Numbered from the stretch's first letter, positions 1 through 6,676 are shown. The stretch is 7,385 nucleotides of DNA from an uncultured Oscillospiraceae bacterium (GCA_900758955.1 CAAETL010000224.1:1-7385); one strand, 5' to 3'. The notes: generated from the letters alone by a model not told the origin. Translations and numbers: made by a program.

Positions 1-1
1 C

Positions 2-1624
2 GCCGGGGCAGCGGCCTCCGGGGCGGTGAACGCCGCCGCCTCCTTCTTCGCCCAACTGCCCGGCAGAATGGGGGCCTTTTTAACCCAGGCCGTGGCGAAG
101 CTGATCGCCTGGGGGGGCCAGATGATTAGCGCCGGGCGGGCCAAAATGGCCGAAGTGGTCACGGCGGTGGCCAATACCCTGCAATCTCTGCCCGGGAAGG
201 TGCTCTCCATCGGCGAGGACGTCATCAAAGGGATATGGAGCGGTATTACCAATATGGCGGGGTGGATTCAGGACAAAATTGCGGGCTGGTGCGGCAGTTT
301 TGTCCAAGGATTTAAAAGCGTTTTGGGCATTCATTCGCCCTCGAAGGTGTTTGCCGCCCTGGGTAAGTTTTTGATGACCGGTTTGCAGCGGGGCATCGAA
401 GGACATCAAACCCTGGCCCTGGACGCGGTGCGGCAGACCGCCCAAAATCTGGGCGACGTGATGCAGCGGGAGATTGACCGCCTCAATGGGGACCTCGCCC
501 GACAGCAGGAGCAGGCCCAGCAAAAGCAGGCGGAAGAGGAGCTTGCCGACCACCAGGCCGCCATCCGAGAGAAATACCAGGAGCTGGCCAAGGCGGAGGA
601 AAGCGGCAGACAGAAGGTGCTCGATGAGATCGCCAAACTGGACAGCGACTGGAACGAGAAACAGAGTAAGGTCCAGGAGGACGCCCAGAAGGCATCCATC
701 AAATCCCGGGTTTCGGCCCTCCAGGAGGTGCAGAAGGCCTATGAGACCGCGCTTCAGGAGATAGAGAAAAAGCAGTCGACCCTGTCGGAGAAACTCAAGG
801 ACTACGGCAACCTGTTTTCCTGGGTCAAGAATGAGACCGGAAGCGCCCTGGAATTGGGCGATCTATCGGACGAGATCCACACCCTCCGCGCCTACGGACA
901 GGCGCTGGAGGAACTGAAAAACGGTACGCAAACCCGCGCCGGCATTTCTGACAGTCTGCTCCATGAGGTGCTGGCCATGAAGCCGGACGACGCCTTGGCT
1001 TACGCCCAAAGGCTGCGGGAGATGCGCGATGACGACTACGACGCTTATCTTGCCCAGTGGGAGGAAAAGCAGGCCCTGGCGGATGCCATTGCCCGAAGCT
1101 TCTATCAGGGTGAGCTGGAGGCGCTGGAGACGGAGTTTGCCGGGAAGGTTCCAGAGGCTTTGGAGGAAATGGAACCCGACCTGTATCAGGTGGGCGCCCA
1201 GGCGGCCCAGGGTCTGGCCGACGGCGCGTGGAGCATGCGGGAAGTGGTGGTAAACACCTTTGTCGCCATAGGCAAGCTGGCCCGGAACGCCTTCCGGAAG
1301 GAAAATGTAATCCACTCCCCCTCGAAAAAGTGGGCCCAATTAGGGGACTATATGGCCCAAGGGGTGGGCGTGGGATTCACGGCGCAGATGCGCCTGGTGG
1401 CCCAGGACATCGCCGGGAGCATCCCCGTGCCCGCCCCCCAGAGCAGCCGCCTGGAGCGGATTGGCGAGGGCGTGGTCAACGGCGTGGCCGCGGCGGTGCA
1501 GAGCACGGGCGAGAGGCCCATCCGGGTGGAGGTGCCCCTCTGCTTAAACGGGCGGGAGATCGCCCGGGGGGCCCTGAACGACCTGTTGGCCGCCGCCAAG
1601 CAAAGGGGGATTGCCTTTGGATAA
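2..1624 (+). CDS. Phage tail tape measure protein, C-terminal part (5'-truncated by window edge)
   Basis: The reading frame is open from base 2, so the GTG at 26 is internal and the gene begins outside the window. About 540 residues are visible. Tape measure proteins set tail length and sit inside the tail tube before DNA ejection. Seen here: an alanine-rich helical start; a segment around 205-300 of the IGEDVIKGIW / MAGWIQDKI type that is common near the end of Firmicute tape measures; an IHSPSK motif at 329-346; a long charged coiled coil rich in Glu, Gln, Lys and Ala at about 458-805; a helical stretch with an AQWEEKQALA motif near 1055-1080; and a second IHSPSK at 1310-1327 followed by GVGVGF. 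There is no signal peptide or strong membrane segment in this part. The stop TAA overlaps the next gene by 8 bases, implying translational coupling. Family-level confidence is high from these motifs and the position before tail-tip genes. Confidence 0.9.
   Translation, partial: AGAAASGAVNAAASFFAQLPGRMGAFLTQAVAKLIAWGGQMISAGRAKMAEVVTAVANTLQSLPGKVLSIGEDVIKGIWSGITNMAGWIQDKIAGWCGSFVQGFKSVLGIHSPSKVFAALGKFLMTGLQRGIEGHQTLALDAVRQTAQNLGDVMQREIDRLNGDLARQQEQAQQKQAEEELADHQAAIREKYQELAKAEESGRQKVLDEIAKLDSDWNEKQSKVQEDAQKASIKSRVSALQEVQKAYETALQEIEKKQSTLSEKLKDYGNLFSWVKNETGSALELGDLSDEIHTLRAYGQALEELKNGTQTRAGISDSLLHEVLAMKPDDALAYAQRLREMRDDDYDAYLAQWEEKQALADAIARSFYQGELEALETEFAGKVPEALEEMEPDLYQVGAQAAQGLADGAWSMREVVVNTFVAIGKLARNAFRKENVIHSPSKKWAQLGDYMAQGVGVGFTAQMRLVAQDIAGSIPVPAPQSSRLERIGEGVVNGVAAAVQSTGERPIRVEVPLCLNGREIARGALNDLLAAAKQRGIAFG
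1604..1609 (+). promoter_or_regulatory. Ribosome binding site deciding the TTG start at 1617
   Basis: AGGGGG lies inside the 3' end of the tape measure gene, 7 bases before TTG 1617 and only 1 base before TTG 1611. The spacing favours the downstream TTG. Being within the upstream coding sequence, it would be exposed by ribosomes finishing the tape measure gene. Confidence 0.55.
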
Positions 1625-1991
1625 GATCAAAATTGAGGGAATCACCATGCCCCGGGTCCGGTCGTTGGAGATCGGCGGGGGGGAATTGGTGAATGAAAAG
1701 ACCATGGCCGCCGGGAACCTGGTGCGGGACGTGATCGGGTGGCGGGCCACGGTGACCGCCTCCTGGGAGTGGGTGCCCCAGGAGATCCTGGCGAGGGTGA
1801 CCGCCCTGGCGCGGCAGTGCCGGTACGTTACTTTGGAGTATCCGGACCCGGTGGACGGCAACGCCAGCGGTGCGTTTAAGATTGAGATCGGAAATCAGAA
1901 GGTCTTTCGGTTTCGAAACGGGGAGCCCTTTTGGTACAACGTGGAGCTCAAGGCCACGGCCCGGGAGGTGAAGCGGGATGCAGCCGGTTAG
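1617..1991 (+). CDS. Small tail protein, DUF6711-like
   Basis: This 124-residue protein lies directly between the tape measure and the hub, where many Clostridia and Lactobacillales phages carry a small beta-rich tail protein. Visible features are ITMPRVRSLEIGG near the start, AGNLVRDVIGWRATVTASWEW (residues about 31-51) and VTLEYPDPVDGNASG (about 74-88). This pattern, with a conserved NLVRDxI segment and a TxxYPDP turn, resembles DUF6711, recalled from memory and not searched. The role is probably structural, at the tail tube end or distal tail ring. Two in-frame TTG codons exist, at 1611 and 1617. I chose 1617 because AGGGGG at 1604-1609 then sits 7 bases upstream; from 1611 the spacing would be 1 base. 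No ATG start gives a full domain, the first being at 1647. The 3' end overlaps the hub gene by 14 bases. Confidence 0.78.
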   Translation: MDKIKIEGITMPRVRSLEIGGGELVNEKTMAAGNLVRDVIGWRATVTASWEWVPQEILARVTALARQCRYVTLEYPDPVDGNASGAFKIEIGNQKVFRFRNGEPFWYNVELKATAREVKRDAAG

Positions 1992-3519
1992 CCAAACCTA
2001 TAACCCCTACCCGGCGGATCGGACGGTGGATGCGGAGATCGCCTTCAAACTGGTGGACACCCAGGCGGCGCGTAACGCCGCCCCCGCCGCCGCCGGGGCG
2101 GACCCCGTCAGCAACTTGGCCCAGATCATCCGGGAGGAAAATCGGGCGGGGGGCAGATGGTCCACTTTGGAGCCGGGGCTGTGGCTGCTGGACGGGACCT
2201 TTCATACCCTGCCGGAGACGCTGGATCAGGAGCCCATGGGGCTGTGGACCCAACTTTCAGGCGATGACGGGACCTTTGATACCTCCCCCCTCCTGACTCT
2301 GACCCTTTCAGAGCCCGCTTCCAGCGTGGGATTTACCCTGCACTTTGACGACCAGGCGGATCAGTGGCCGGGGGAGGTGGGGGTGCAGGTCTGGCTGGGC
2401 GGCACGCTTTTGGCCGAAAAGACCCTACAAAACTACGGTCCCACCATGCTGATCGACCTGCCCCTGGACGGGTACGACAAGGTGGCGTTCACCTTTTTGA
2501 AAACCGCTTGGCCCCGGAGACGGGTGCGGCTGTATTCCGTGCTCTTTGGAATTGTGCAGAAGTTTACCGGGGCGAGCCTGGTCTCCGCCGCCTGGACGGC
2601 GGGGGCCTCCGCCGGTGGGGAGAGCCTGCCCGCCCGGGAGCTGGTGTTCACCTTTGATAACGGGGACCAGAAGTACAACCTGATTAATCCCAACGGCCTG
2701 TACCGCTATTTGCAGGACGGGCAGGAGATCGACAGCGCTTTGCTGATCGGCGGGGAGAAGATATCCATGGGTGTCCACCACTTCCAAAAGGCCGAGGCCA
2801 AGGACGGGGCCCTCACGGCGGAGATCACCGCCAGCGACCGGATTCTCTGGCTGGACAGCGAGTCCTATGAGGTGGGGGCGGACGGCTTCTGGCCCCTCAC
2901 CCAGGCCGTGGCGGCAGTGTTGGGGGAGAAAATTCCCCTGGACATGCCGGCGGCGCTGGGGGCGCGGTTGGTGAACCGCTGCATCCCCAAGGGGACGACC
3001 AAGCGGGAGGCCCTCCGCTTCCTGGCTCAGGCCGCCCGGTGCGCCTGCTGGATGGGGCGGGACGGCGTTTTGCTCTTTCGGGAGCTGACCCTGGGCGAAG
3101 CCGTGGACACCTTGGACGGGACCAATCTGGAAACTATGGACGGGGTGAGCGTCACCCAGCCCGTGGATAAGGTGGTGCTGCGGGTGGTCAACGAGTTCTA
3201 CTGGAGCGGGGTGGAGGAAGCAATCAAGACCCAGACCAAGGAGTATACCGCCGGGACGGGCAATCATGTGCTCACCGTGCAAAATCCCTGCGCCTACGAC
3301 GGCCAGGCGGTGGCGGCGTGGCTGCTGGAAACCAAAAAGCGGCGGCTGCGGTACACCTGCACGGGCCGGGGTAACCCCGCCTTGGAGGTGGGGGACACGG
3401 TCACCATTTTTAACGCCTACGATGAGGCGGGCCCCGGGGCGGTGACCGGCTATGAGGCGGTCTATGACGGCGGCCTCACGGAGACCCTGGAGGCCTTGGG
3501 TCCGGCATGGGCCAACTAG
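1978..3519 (+). CDS. Phage baseplate hub / tail-tip protein
   Basis: A 513-residue protein placed just after the tape measure block, the usual slot for the Tal/hub protein that closes the tail tube and carries the adhesion device. Residues 1-60 are an Ala-rich lead. Residues about 85-190 look like an all-beta, jelly-roll-type domain (LTLTLSEPASSVGFTLHF, then VQVWLGGTLLAEKTL). Residues about 215-260 carry the hub-like pattern ELVFTFDNGDQKYNLINPNG followed by GLYRYLQDGQEI, which in related proteins forms the gp27-like barrel. Residues 305-370 (LTQAVAAVLGEKIPLD, then TKREALRFLAQAA and GVLLFREL) match the helical insertion and following strand of such hubs. The C-terminal part is beta-rich. No peptidase or lysozyme motif is visible, so it appears to be a hub without a tail lysin domain. 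The start ATG has GGAGGTGA upstream at about 1964-1971 and overlaps the preceding gene by 14 bases. The exact family is uncertain; the structural role is fairly safe. Confidence 0.78.
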   Translation: MQPVSQTYNPYPADRTVDAEIAFKLVDTQAARNAAPAAAGADPVSNLAQIIREENRAGGRWSTLEPGLWLLDGTFHTLPETLDQEPMGLWTQLSGDDGTFDTSPLLTLTLSEPASSVGFTLHFDDQADQWPGEVGVQVWLGGTLLAEKTLQNYGPTMLIDLPLDGYDKVAFTFLKTAWPRRRVRLYSVLFGIVQKFTGASLVSAAWTAGASAGGESLPARELVFTFDNGDQKYNLINPNGLYRYLQDGQEIDSALLIGGEKISMGVHHFQKAEAKDGALTAEITASDRILWLDSESYEVGADGFWPLTQAVAAVLGEKIPLDMPAALGARLVNRCIPKGTTKREALRFLAQAARCACWMGRDGVLLFRELTLGEAVDTLDGTNLETMDGVSVTQPVDKVVLRVVNEFYWSGVEEAIKTQTKEYTAGTGNHVLTVQNPCAYDGQAVAAWLLETKKRRLRYTCTGRGNPALEVGDTVTIFNAYDEAGPGAVTGYEAVYDGGLTETLEALGPAWAN

Positions 3520-3528
3520 AAGGAGGAA
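3520..3528 (+). promoter_or_regulatory. Strong ribosome binding site for the gene at 3536
   Basis: AAGGAGGAA directly follows the hub stop codon TAG (3517-3519) and lies 7 bases before ATG 3536. It decides the start: the same frame is open further upstream to an ATG at 3452, but that would overlap the hub gene by 68 bases with an Arg-rich, unlikely leader and no such site. Confidence 0.85.
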
Positions 3529-3535
3529 CCAAACC

Positions 3536-4222
3536 ATGAGCCTGACCATTACCAATTTGATTCCGTCCCCAGGCATGGAGGGCAGCGGGTGGAGCGGAAA
3601 CTATTCCACTGACCATGCCATGGAGGGGACACGGTCGCTTAAGCTCACGGGGACGACCGCCACCCCGGAGGTGTGCGCCAACACCACGGGGAGCATCACC
3701 CTCAGTCCCGGCCATATCTATTATGCCCGGGTGTACGGCTGGCAGGACGTTAGGACAAACGCCACAGTGGGGATTTACTGGCCCATCGCGGAGCCCAGCT
3801 TTCGGGAGGGGATTCCCATCGGTCCGGCGGGGCAGTGGAACCTGTACAGCGGCAGGACCAATCGGACGAGCTTTTCCGCCGGGACCTACCAGTTCCGACT
3901 GGATTTTAACAACAGCATGCTGGCCGGGACCATGTATTTCGACGGGGCTATGCTGTTGGACTTGACGGCGGCCTTCGGGGCGGGCAAGGAGCCCTCTCAG
4001 GCGGCGTGCGACGAGACGATTCCCTATTTTGCGGGGACAAAGACCTGGGAGCATACCCTGCTGACCCCGCGCATCATGCGGGCGGCGCACAGTCCCCAAC
4101 CAGCGGTGATTAACACGGCCTTCACCCTGCAGATTACAGTGGAGGAGGCGCTCCGGCTGCTGGAACCGGAGATCAAATACGCCGGGGAATTTTACAGCGG
4201 AGAGGTGATATCATGGCAGTAA
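3536..4222 (+). CDS. Tail tip protein with jelly-roll (carbohydrate-binding-like) domain
   Basis: A 228-residue protein. The N-terminus TNLIPSPGMEGSGWSG, with the later SLKLTG, GHIYYARVYGW, AGTYQFRLDF and TMYFDGAMLLDL, is the strand pattern of a carbohydrate-binding-module type beta sandwich (residues about 1-142). It is followed by LTAAFGAGKEPSQAACDETI (143-162), a phrase I recognise from many gut phage tail proteins in the form FGAGxEP. Next come a short strand pair around SPQPAVINTAFTLQITVEE (186-204) and a C-terminal tag YAGEFYSGEV (215-224) that recurs in modified form in the gene ending at 5786. A likely role is binding cell-surface glycan as part of the adsorption apparatus; this is inference from fold pattern and position. 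There is no signal peptide. It overlaps the next gene by 10 bases. Confidence 0.78.
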   Translation: MSLTITNLIPSPGMEGSGWSGNYSTDHAMEGTRSLKLTGTTATPEVCANTTGSITLSPGHIYYARVYGWQDVRTNATVGIYWPIAEPSFREGIPIGPAGQWNLYSGRTNRTSFSAGTYQFRLDFNNSMLAGTMYFDGAMLLDLTAAFGAGKEPSQAACDETIPYFAGTKTWEHTLLTPRIMRAAHSPQPAVINTAFTLQITVEEALRLLEPEIKYAGEFYSGEVISWQ

Positions 4223-5112
4223 AAACAGTGCGGGCCAAGGTGAACGGAACCTGGCATAACTTGACCTACAACAGCGCCAGCGGCAAGTGGGAGGGGAGAA
4301 TTACGGCCCCCGGGGCCACGTCCTACCACCAGCCCGGCGGCTATTACAACATGGAGATTGAGGCCACAAACGACGCGGGGACGGTGGCCGCCGCCACAGG
4401 AGCGGACCTTGCGGGTCTGCGCCTAACGGTGCGGGAGAAGGTGCCCCCGGTGATTACCATCACGGCGCCCTCCAGCGGGGCCTATGTGACCAACAACCGC
4501 CAGCCGGTAACTTTTACAATTGTGGACGAGCCGGGCGGTTCCGGGGTGGATCTCCGTACCCTGACGGTCAAGCAGGACGGGACGGCGGTGACGGCGGGGG
4601 TGGTCTCCACAGAGACGGAAACCGGCTATCAGGTGACCTACACCCCGGCCTCCGCCCTGGCGGACGGGTCCCACACGGTGACGGCGACCTGTTCTGATCA
4701 CGACGGCAACGGGGCGGCGGCTAGGTCCACTACCTACACGGTGGACACCGTGCCGCCCACCCTGAATGTGACCAGTCCCGCAGCGGGCCTGACGATCAAC
4801 CAGCCCACTCTCTCGGTGGCCGGCGCCACCAACGACGCCACCTCCAGCCCGGTAGTGGTGAACATCACCCTCAATGGGGTGGACCAGGGCGCGGTGACGG
4901 TGGAAGACGACGGCGGGTTTACCAAGGCGGTGACCCTGGCGGAGGGGCGCAATACCCTGGTGATTACTGCTGCGGACGGCGCGGGGAAAACCTCCAGCGT
5001 GACGAGGAGCGTGACTTTGGACACCGGCGTGCCGGTGATTCAGTCGGCATCCGTGCTGCCCAACCCGGCGGACGCGGGAGCCACCGTGATTCTGAGCGTG
5101 GTGATTGTATGA
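4213..5112 (+). CDS. Phage tail Ig-like repeat protein
   Basis: A 299-residue, almost entirely beta protein made of tandem Ig-like units. Unit 1, residues 1-76, begins MAVKTVRAKVNGTWHNLTYN. Unit 2, 77-178, runs from VPPVITITAPSSGAY to TTYTVDT. Unit 3, 180-271, runs from VPPTLNVTSPAAGLT to SVTLDT. A C-terminal strand segment, PVIQSASVLPNPADAGATVI, occupies about 274-293. Units 2 and 3 open alike (VPPxxxxTxPxxG) and close alike (DGxGxxxxxxTxTVDT). Unlike typical secreted Ig-like proteins it has no signal peptide, LPXTG anchor or membrane segment, which fits a virion component. Ig-like domains on phage tails and capsids are known to aid weak attachment to cell surfaces or mucus glycans; that role here is inference. 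AGAGGTGA (4201-4208) precedes the ATG, and the stop overlaps the next start as ATGA. Confidence 0.85.
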   Translation: MAVKTVRAKVNGTWHNLTYNSASGKWEGRITAPGATSYHQPGGYYNMEIEATNDAGTVAAATGADLAGLRLTVREKVPPVITITAPSSGAYVTNNRQPVTFTIVDEPGGSGVDLRTLTVKQDGTAVTAGVVSTETETGYQVTYTPASALADGSHTVTATCSDHDGNGAAARSTTYTVDTVPPTLNVTSPAAGLTINQPTLSVAGATNDATSSPVVVNITLNGVDQGAVTVEDDGGFTKAVTLAEGRNTLVITAADGAGKTSSVTRSVTLDTGVPVIQSASVLPNPADAGATVILSVVIV

Positions 5113-5786
5113 GCAGCCGGACCCTGGCGGTGACCCTGCCGGGTTCGCCTATCTACGTATCGGGCACGGTGAATGAGGCGGCGGTGATCTGGACCCTGGA
5201 GGACGGGGTCTGGCAGGCCACGGCGAAGCAGTCGGCGGACGACCTCTACCGGGTGCGCCTCACCGCCGTGGACGGGGCGGGCAACCGCGTTCTGTATGAG
5301 ACGGTTTTGCGTTGCGGCCTACTGGGGCTCGTCACCGACCGGACCCGGGCGGATGTGGAGAAGCTGAAAGGCCTCTATGCCCGGGGGTGGGAGCAGCTCA
5401 CCGGGGAAGAGAAGGCCTGGATTCTGGACGAGAGCCAGATCAAGAAAGGGGCATACGGCCCTAATGATTTGAACCGGGTGGGGGAGGCCGTGGCCTATTT
5501 GGCCGATTGGTTTCAGCGGGACGGGTACGCCCCGGCGGTGGAGCCCAAAACCGACTGGGTTAAGGAGGACATCCCCCGGCGGGGACAGGTGGCCTGGATG
5601 TTGGACGACGTGAAGGAGATTCGGAATCAGTTGGCGGGGGTTACGCCCCTGCCCGCTTCTTTGGAGGGCCTGGACTGGCAGGGGGCCAACCGAGTGGAGG
5701 AGGCCCTGCTGGAGGCGCAGAGCGGCCTCATGCGGCTGGAACAGAATTACATATACGCCGGGGAAGGGTTCTCCGGCGAGTTTTAG
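5109..5786 (+). CDS. Tail tip protein: N-terminal beta domain plus helical 'DLNRV' domain
   Basis: A 225-residue two-domain protein. Residues 1-68 form an Ig/Fn3-like unit (AVTLPGSPIYVSGTVNEAAV, then YRVRLTAVDGAGNRV). Residues 75-212 are mostly helical: VTDRTRADVEKLKGL (75-89), ARGWEQLTGEEKAWI (91-105), KKGAYGPNDLNRVGEAVAYL (112-131), TDWVKEDIPRRGQ (148-160) and GANRVEEALLEAQ (192-204). I recall the TDRT..DV / AYNxxDLNRV / TDWxxxDIP / ANxxE series as a conserved domain in Clostridia phage tail proteins without a known biochemical role. The C-terminus YIYAGEGFSGEF echoes the end of the protein encoded at 3536-4222. The start overlaps the previous stop (ATGA) and has only a weak ribosome site (GTGGTGAT), so translation probably depends on termination of the Ig-like gene. 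It is probably a connector or adhesion-device component; function unproven. Confidence 0.78.
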   Translation: MSSRTLAVTLPGSPIYVSGTVNEAAVIWTLEDGVWQATAKQSADDLYRVRLTAVDGAGNRVLYETVLRCGLLGLVTDRTRADVEKLKGLYARGWEQLTGEEKAWILDESQIKKGAYGPNDLNRVGEAVAYLADWFQRDGYAPAVEPKTDWVKEDIPRRGQVAWMLDDVKEIRNQLAGVTPLPASLEGLDWQGANRVEEALLEAQSGLMRLEQNYIYAGEGFSGEF

Positions 5787-5792
5787 AGGAGG
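5787..5792 (+). promoter_or_regulatory. Ribosome binding site deciding the TTG start at 5801
   Basis: AGGAGG begins immediately after the TAG stop at 5784-5786 and lies 8 bases before TTG 5801. An ATG at 5794 is only one base from the site, and its frame is not the one that stays open through 6361, so TTG 5801 is preferred. Confidence 0.75.
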
Positions 5793-5800
5793 AATGACAC

Positions 5801-6361
5801 TTGAAAGATGGGGTAACCAAGGGGACCGGCAACAGCCGGTATTTGAAATCCGCCATTACAGACACCACCACCTGGGAGCAGTTTCGCGACATGCTGCGGG
5901 GCGGAACGCTGCCCATCGACCTGAATGGGGTCAACACCGCGGGCTGGCAGGTGGTGGGGGATGGGCTGAATAAGGCGAATTTGCTGCCGGACAGCGTCGC
6001 CACCGCGCTGGGGCTTACGGGGAATCCGCAAGTAAAGGATGCGCTGCTGGGGCTTTCTTTAAAAGATGTGCAAATTCAGTTTGGAACCTATGTGGGGACG
6101 GGTAGTTCCACTGCCAGTCTGACATTCAACTTTGAACCTAGGCTCGTCACTATAAACGGGGAAGGAAATAAGAGTGATGTAACTGGTGTGCTTGTTTATG
6201 GTTGTACTAACGTTGAGGAGAGAGACTATGGGTCTGGAGCCGGTAGGGCGTTTTATCTTACCAATATCGAATGGAACGGTAAAACAGTTTCTTGGACTGG
6301 CGGTAGTACAAGCAAAGCCGACGGTCGCGGCATAACCTATTACTATTTCGCCATTGGCTGA
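5801..6361 (+). CDS. Receptor-binding / tail fibre tip protein
   Basis: A 186-residue protein in two parts. Residues 1-85 are the conserved attachment part: GVTKGTGNSRYLKSAI (4-19), FRDMLRGGTLPIDLNG (28-43) and DGLNKANLLPDSVATALGL (54-72). Phrases of the NSRxLKS and LNKANLLxDxxA..LGL kind occur at the N-terminal side of many gut phage fibre proteins. Residues 88-186 are a beta-rich head that starts VQIQFGTYVGTGSSTASLTF and ends TYYYFAIG; the alternation of Tyr, Gly, Ser and Thr and the YYYxAIG ending are typical of small trimeric receptor-binding heads. The start is TTG with AGGAGG 8 bases upstream. The head is encoded by DNA of about 46% GC (138 of 300 bases in 6061-6360), against 60-68% in nearby stretches, suggesting exchange of the host-range domain. 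The exact receptor cannot be read from the sequence. Confidence 0.78.
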   Translation: MKDGVTKGTGNSRYLKSAITDTTTWEQFRDMLRGGTLPIDLNGVNTAGWQVVGDGLNKANLLPDSVATALGLTGNPQVKDALLGLSLKDVQIQFGTYVGTGSSTASLTFNFEPRLVTINGEGNKSDVTGVLVYGCTNVEERDYGSGAGRAFYLTNIEWNGKTVSWTGGSTSKADGRGITYYYFAIG

Positions 6362-6373
6362 AAGGAGTTGTAT

Positions 6374-6676
6374 ATGCTTATTGTTGAAAGAAATCCACTT
6401 GATAACGGCGCACATAGGAACCAAACCGGCAATTTCCGGGACATTCCGGAGGGCTGGGTGTCTATCCCAACCGAGTTAGAGCAGGAAGCAATCCGATATC
6501 TGCCGTTTATTCACCTGACGATCCATGAAAACGGCGTGGTAACTGCGGTGTCCCAGGGGCCGATCCCGCCTCCCGAACCGGAACCCGTTCCCGCTTACAC
6601 CGAACAGGAAGACGCCGCCGACCTTCTGGTGGACCACGAATACCGGTTAACTTTACTGGAATTGGGGGTGATTTGA
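6374..6676 (+). CDS. Small conserved phage protein with proline-rich linker
   Basis: A 100-residue protein with three regions: an N-terminal part (LIVERNPLDNGAHRN, then PEGWVSIPTELEQEAIRYLP, residues about 26-45) that may form a small alpha/beta fold; a linker GPIPPPEPEPVPAYTEQEDA (62-81); and a helical C-terminus LLVDHEYRLTLLELGVI that I recall ending several small proteins next to XkdX genes in Clostridia phages. It has no membrane segment, so it is not a holin. Function unknown; position suggests an assembly factor or accessory tail component. I chose ATG 6374 over the in-frame TTG at 6368 because AAAGGAG (6361-6367) lies 6 bases before the ATG and directly abuts the TTG. Confidence 0.72.
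   Translation: MLIVERNPLDNGAHRNQTGNFRDIPEGWVSIPTELEQEAIRYLPFIHLTIHENGVVTAVSQGPIPPPEPEPVPAYTEQEDAADLLVDHEYRLTLLELGVI

Noticed and set aside
474..764. Alternative + strand frame inside the tape measure gene
   Set aside because: Its Arg, Ser and Pro-rich sequence is a shadow of the coiled-coil coding stretch and has no ribosome site.
3452..3535. Upstream extension of the jelly-roll gene to an ATG at 3452
   Set aside because: The extra 28 residues are Arg-rich and overlap the hub gene by 68 bases; the strong AAGGAGGAA at 3520-3528 fits ATG 3536.
2425..3576. Long 383-codon open frame on the minus strand opposite the hub gene
   Set aside because: It is rich in Gly, Pro, His and Arg with no domain pattern, lies opposite a well-supported + strand gene and is expected in GC-rich DNA with strong codon bias.
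6251..6285. Inverted repeat TTACC/GGTAA inside the fibre-tip gene as a possible recombination site
   Set aside because: The arms are 5 bp with a loop of more than 10 bases; this is expected by chance.
5801..6361. Diversity-generating retroelement target at the fibre tip
   Set aside because: No reverse transcriptase, template repeat or C-type-lectin-like variable repeat with AAC-rich codons is visible in the window. The composition change is better explained by domain exchange.
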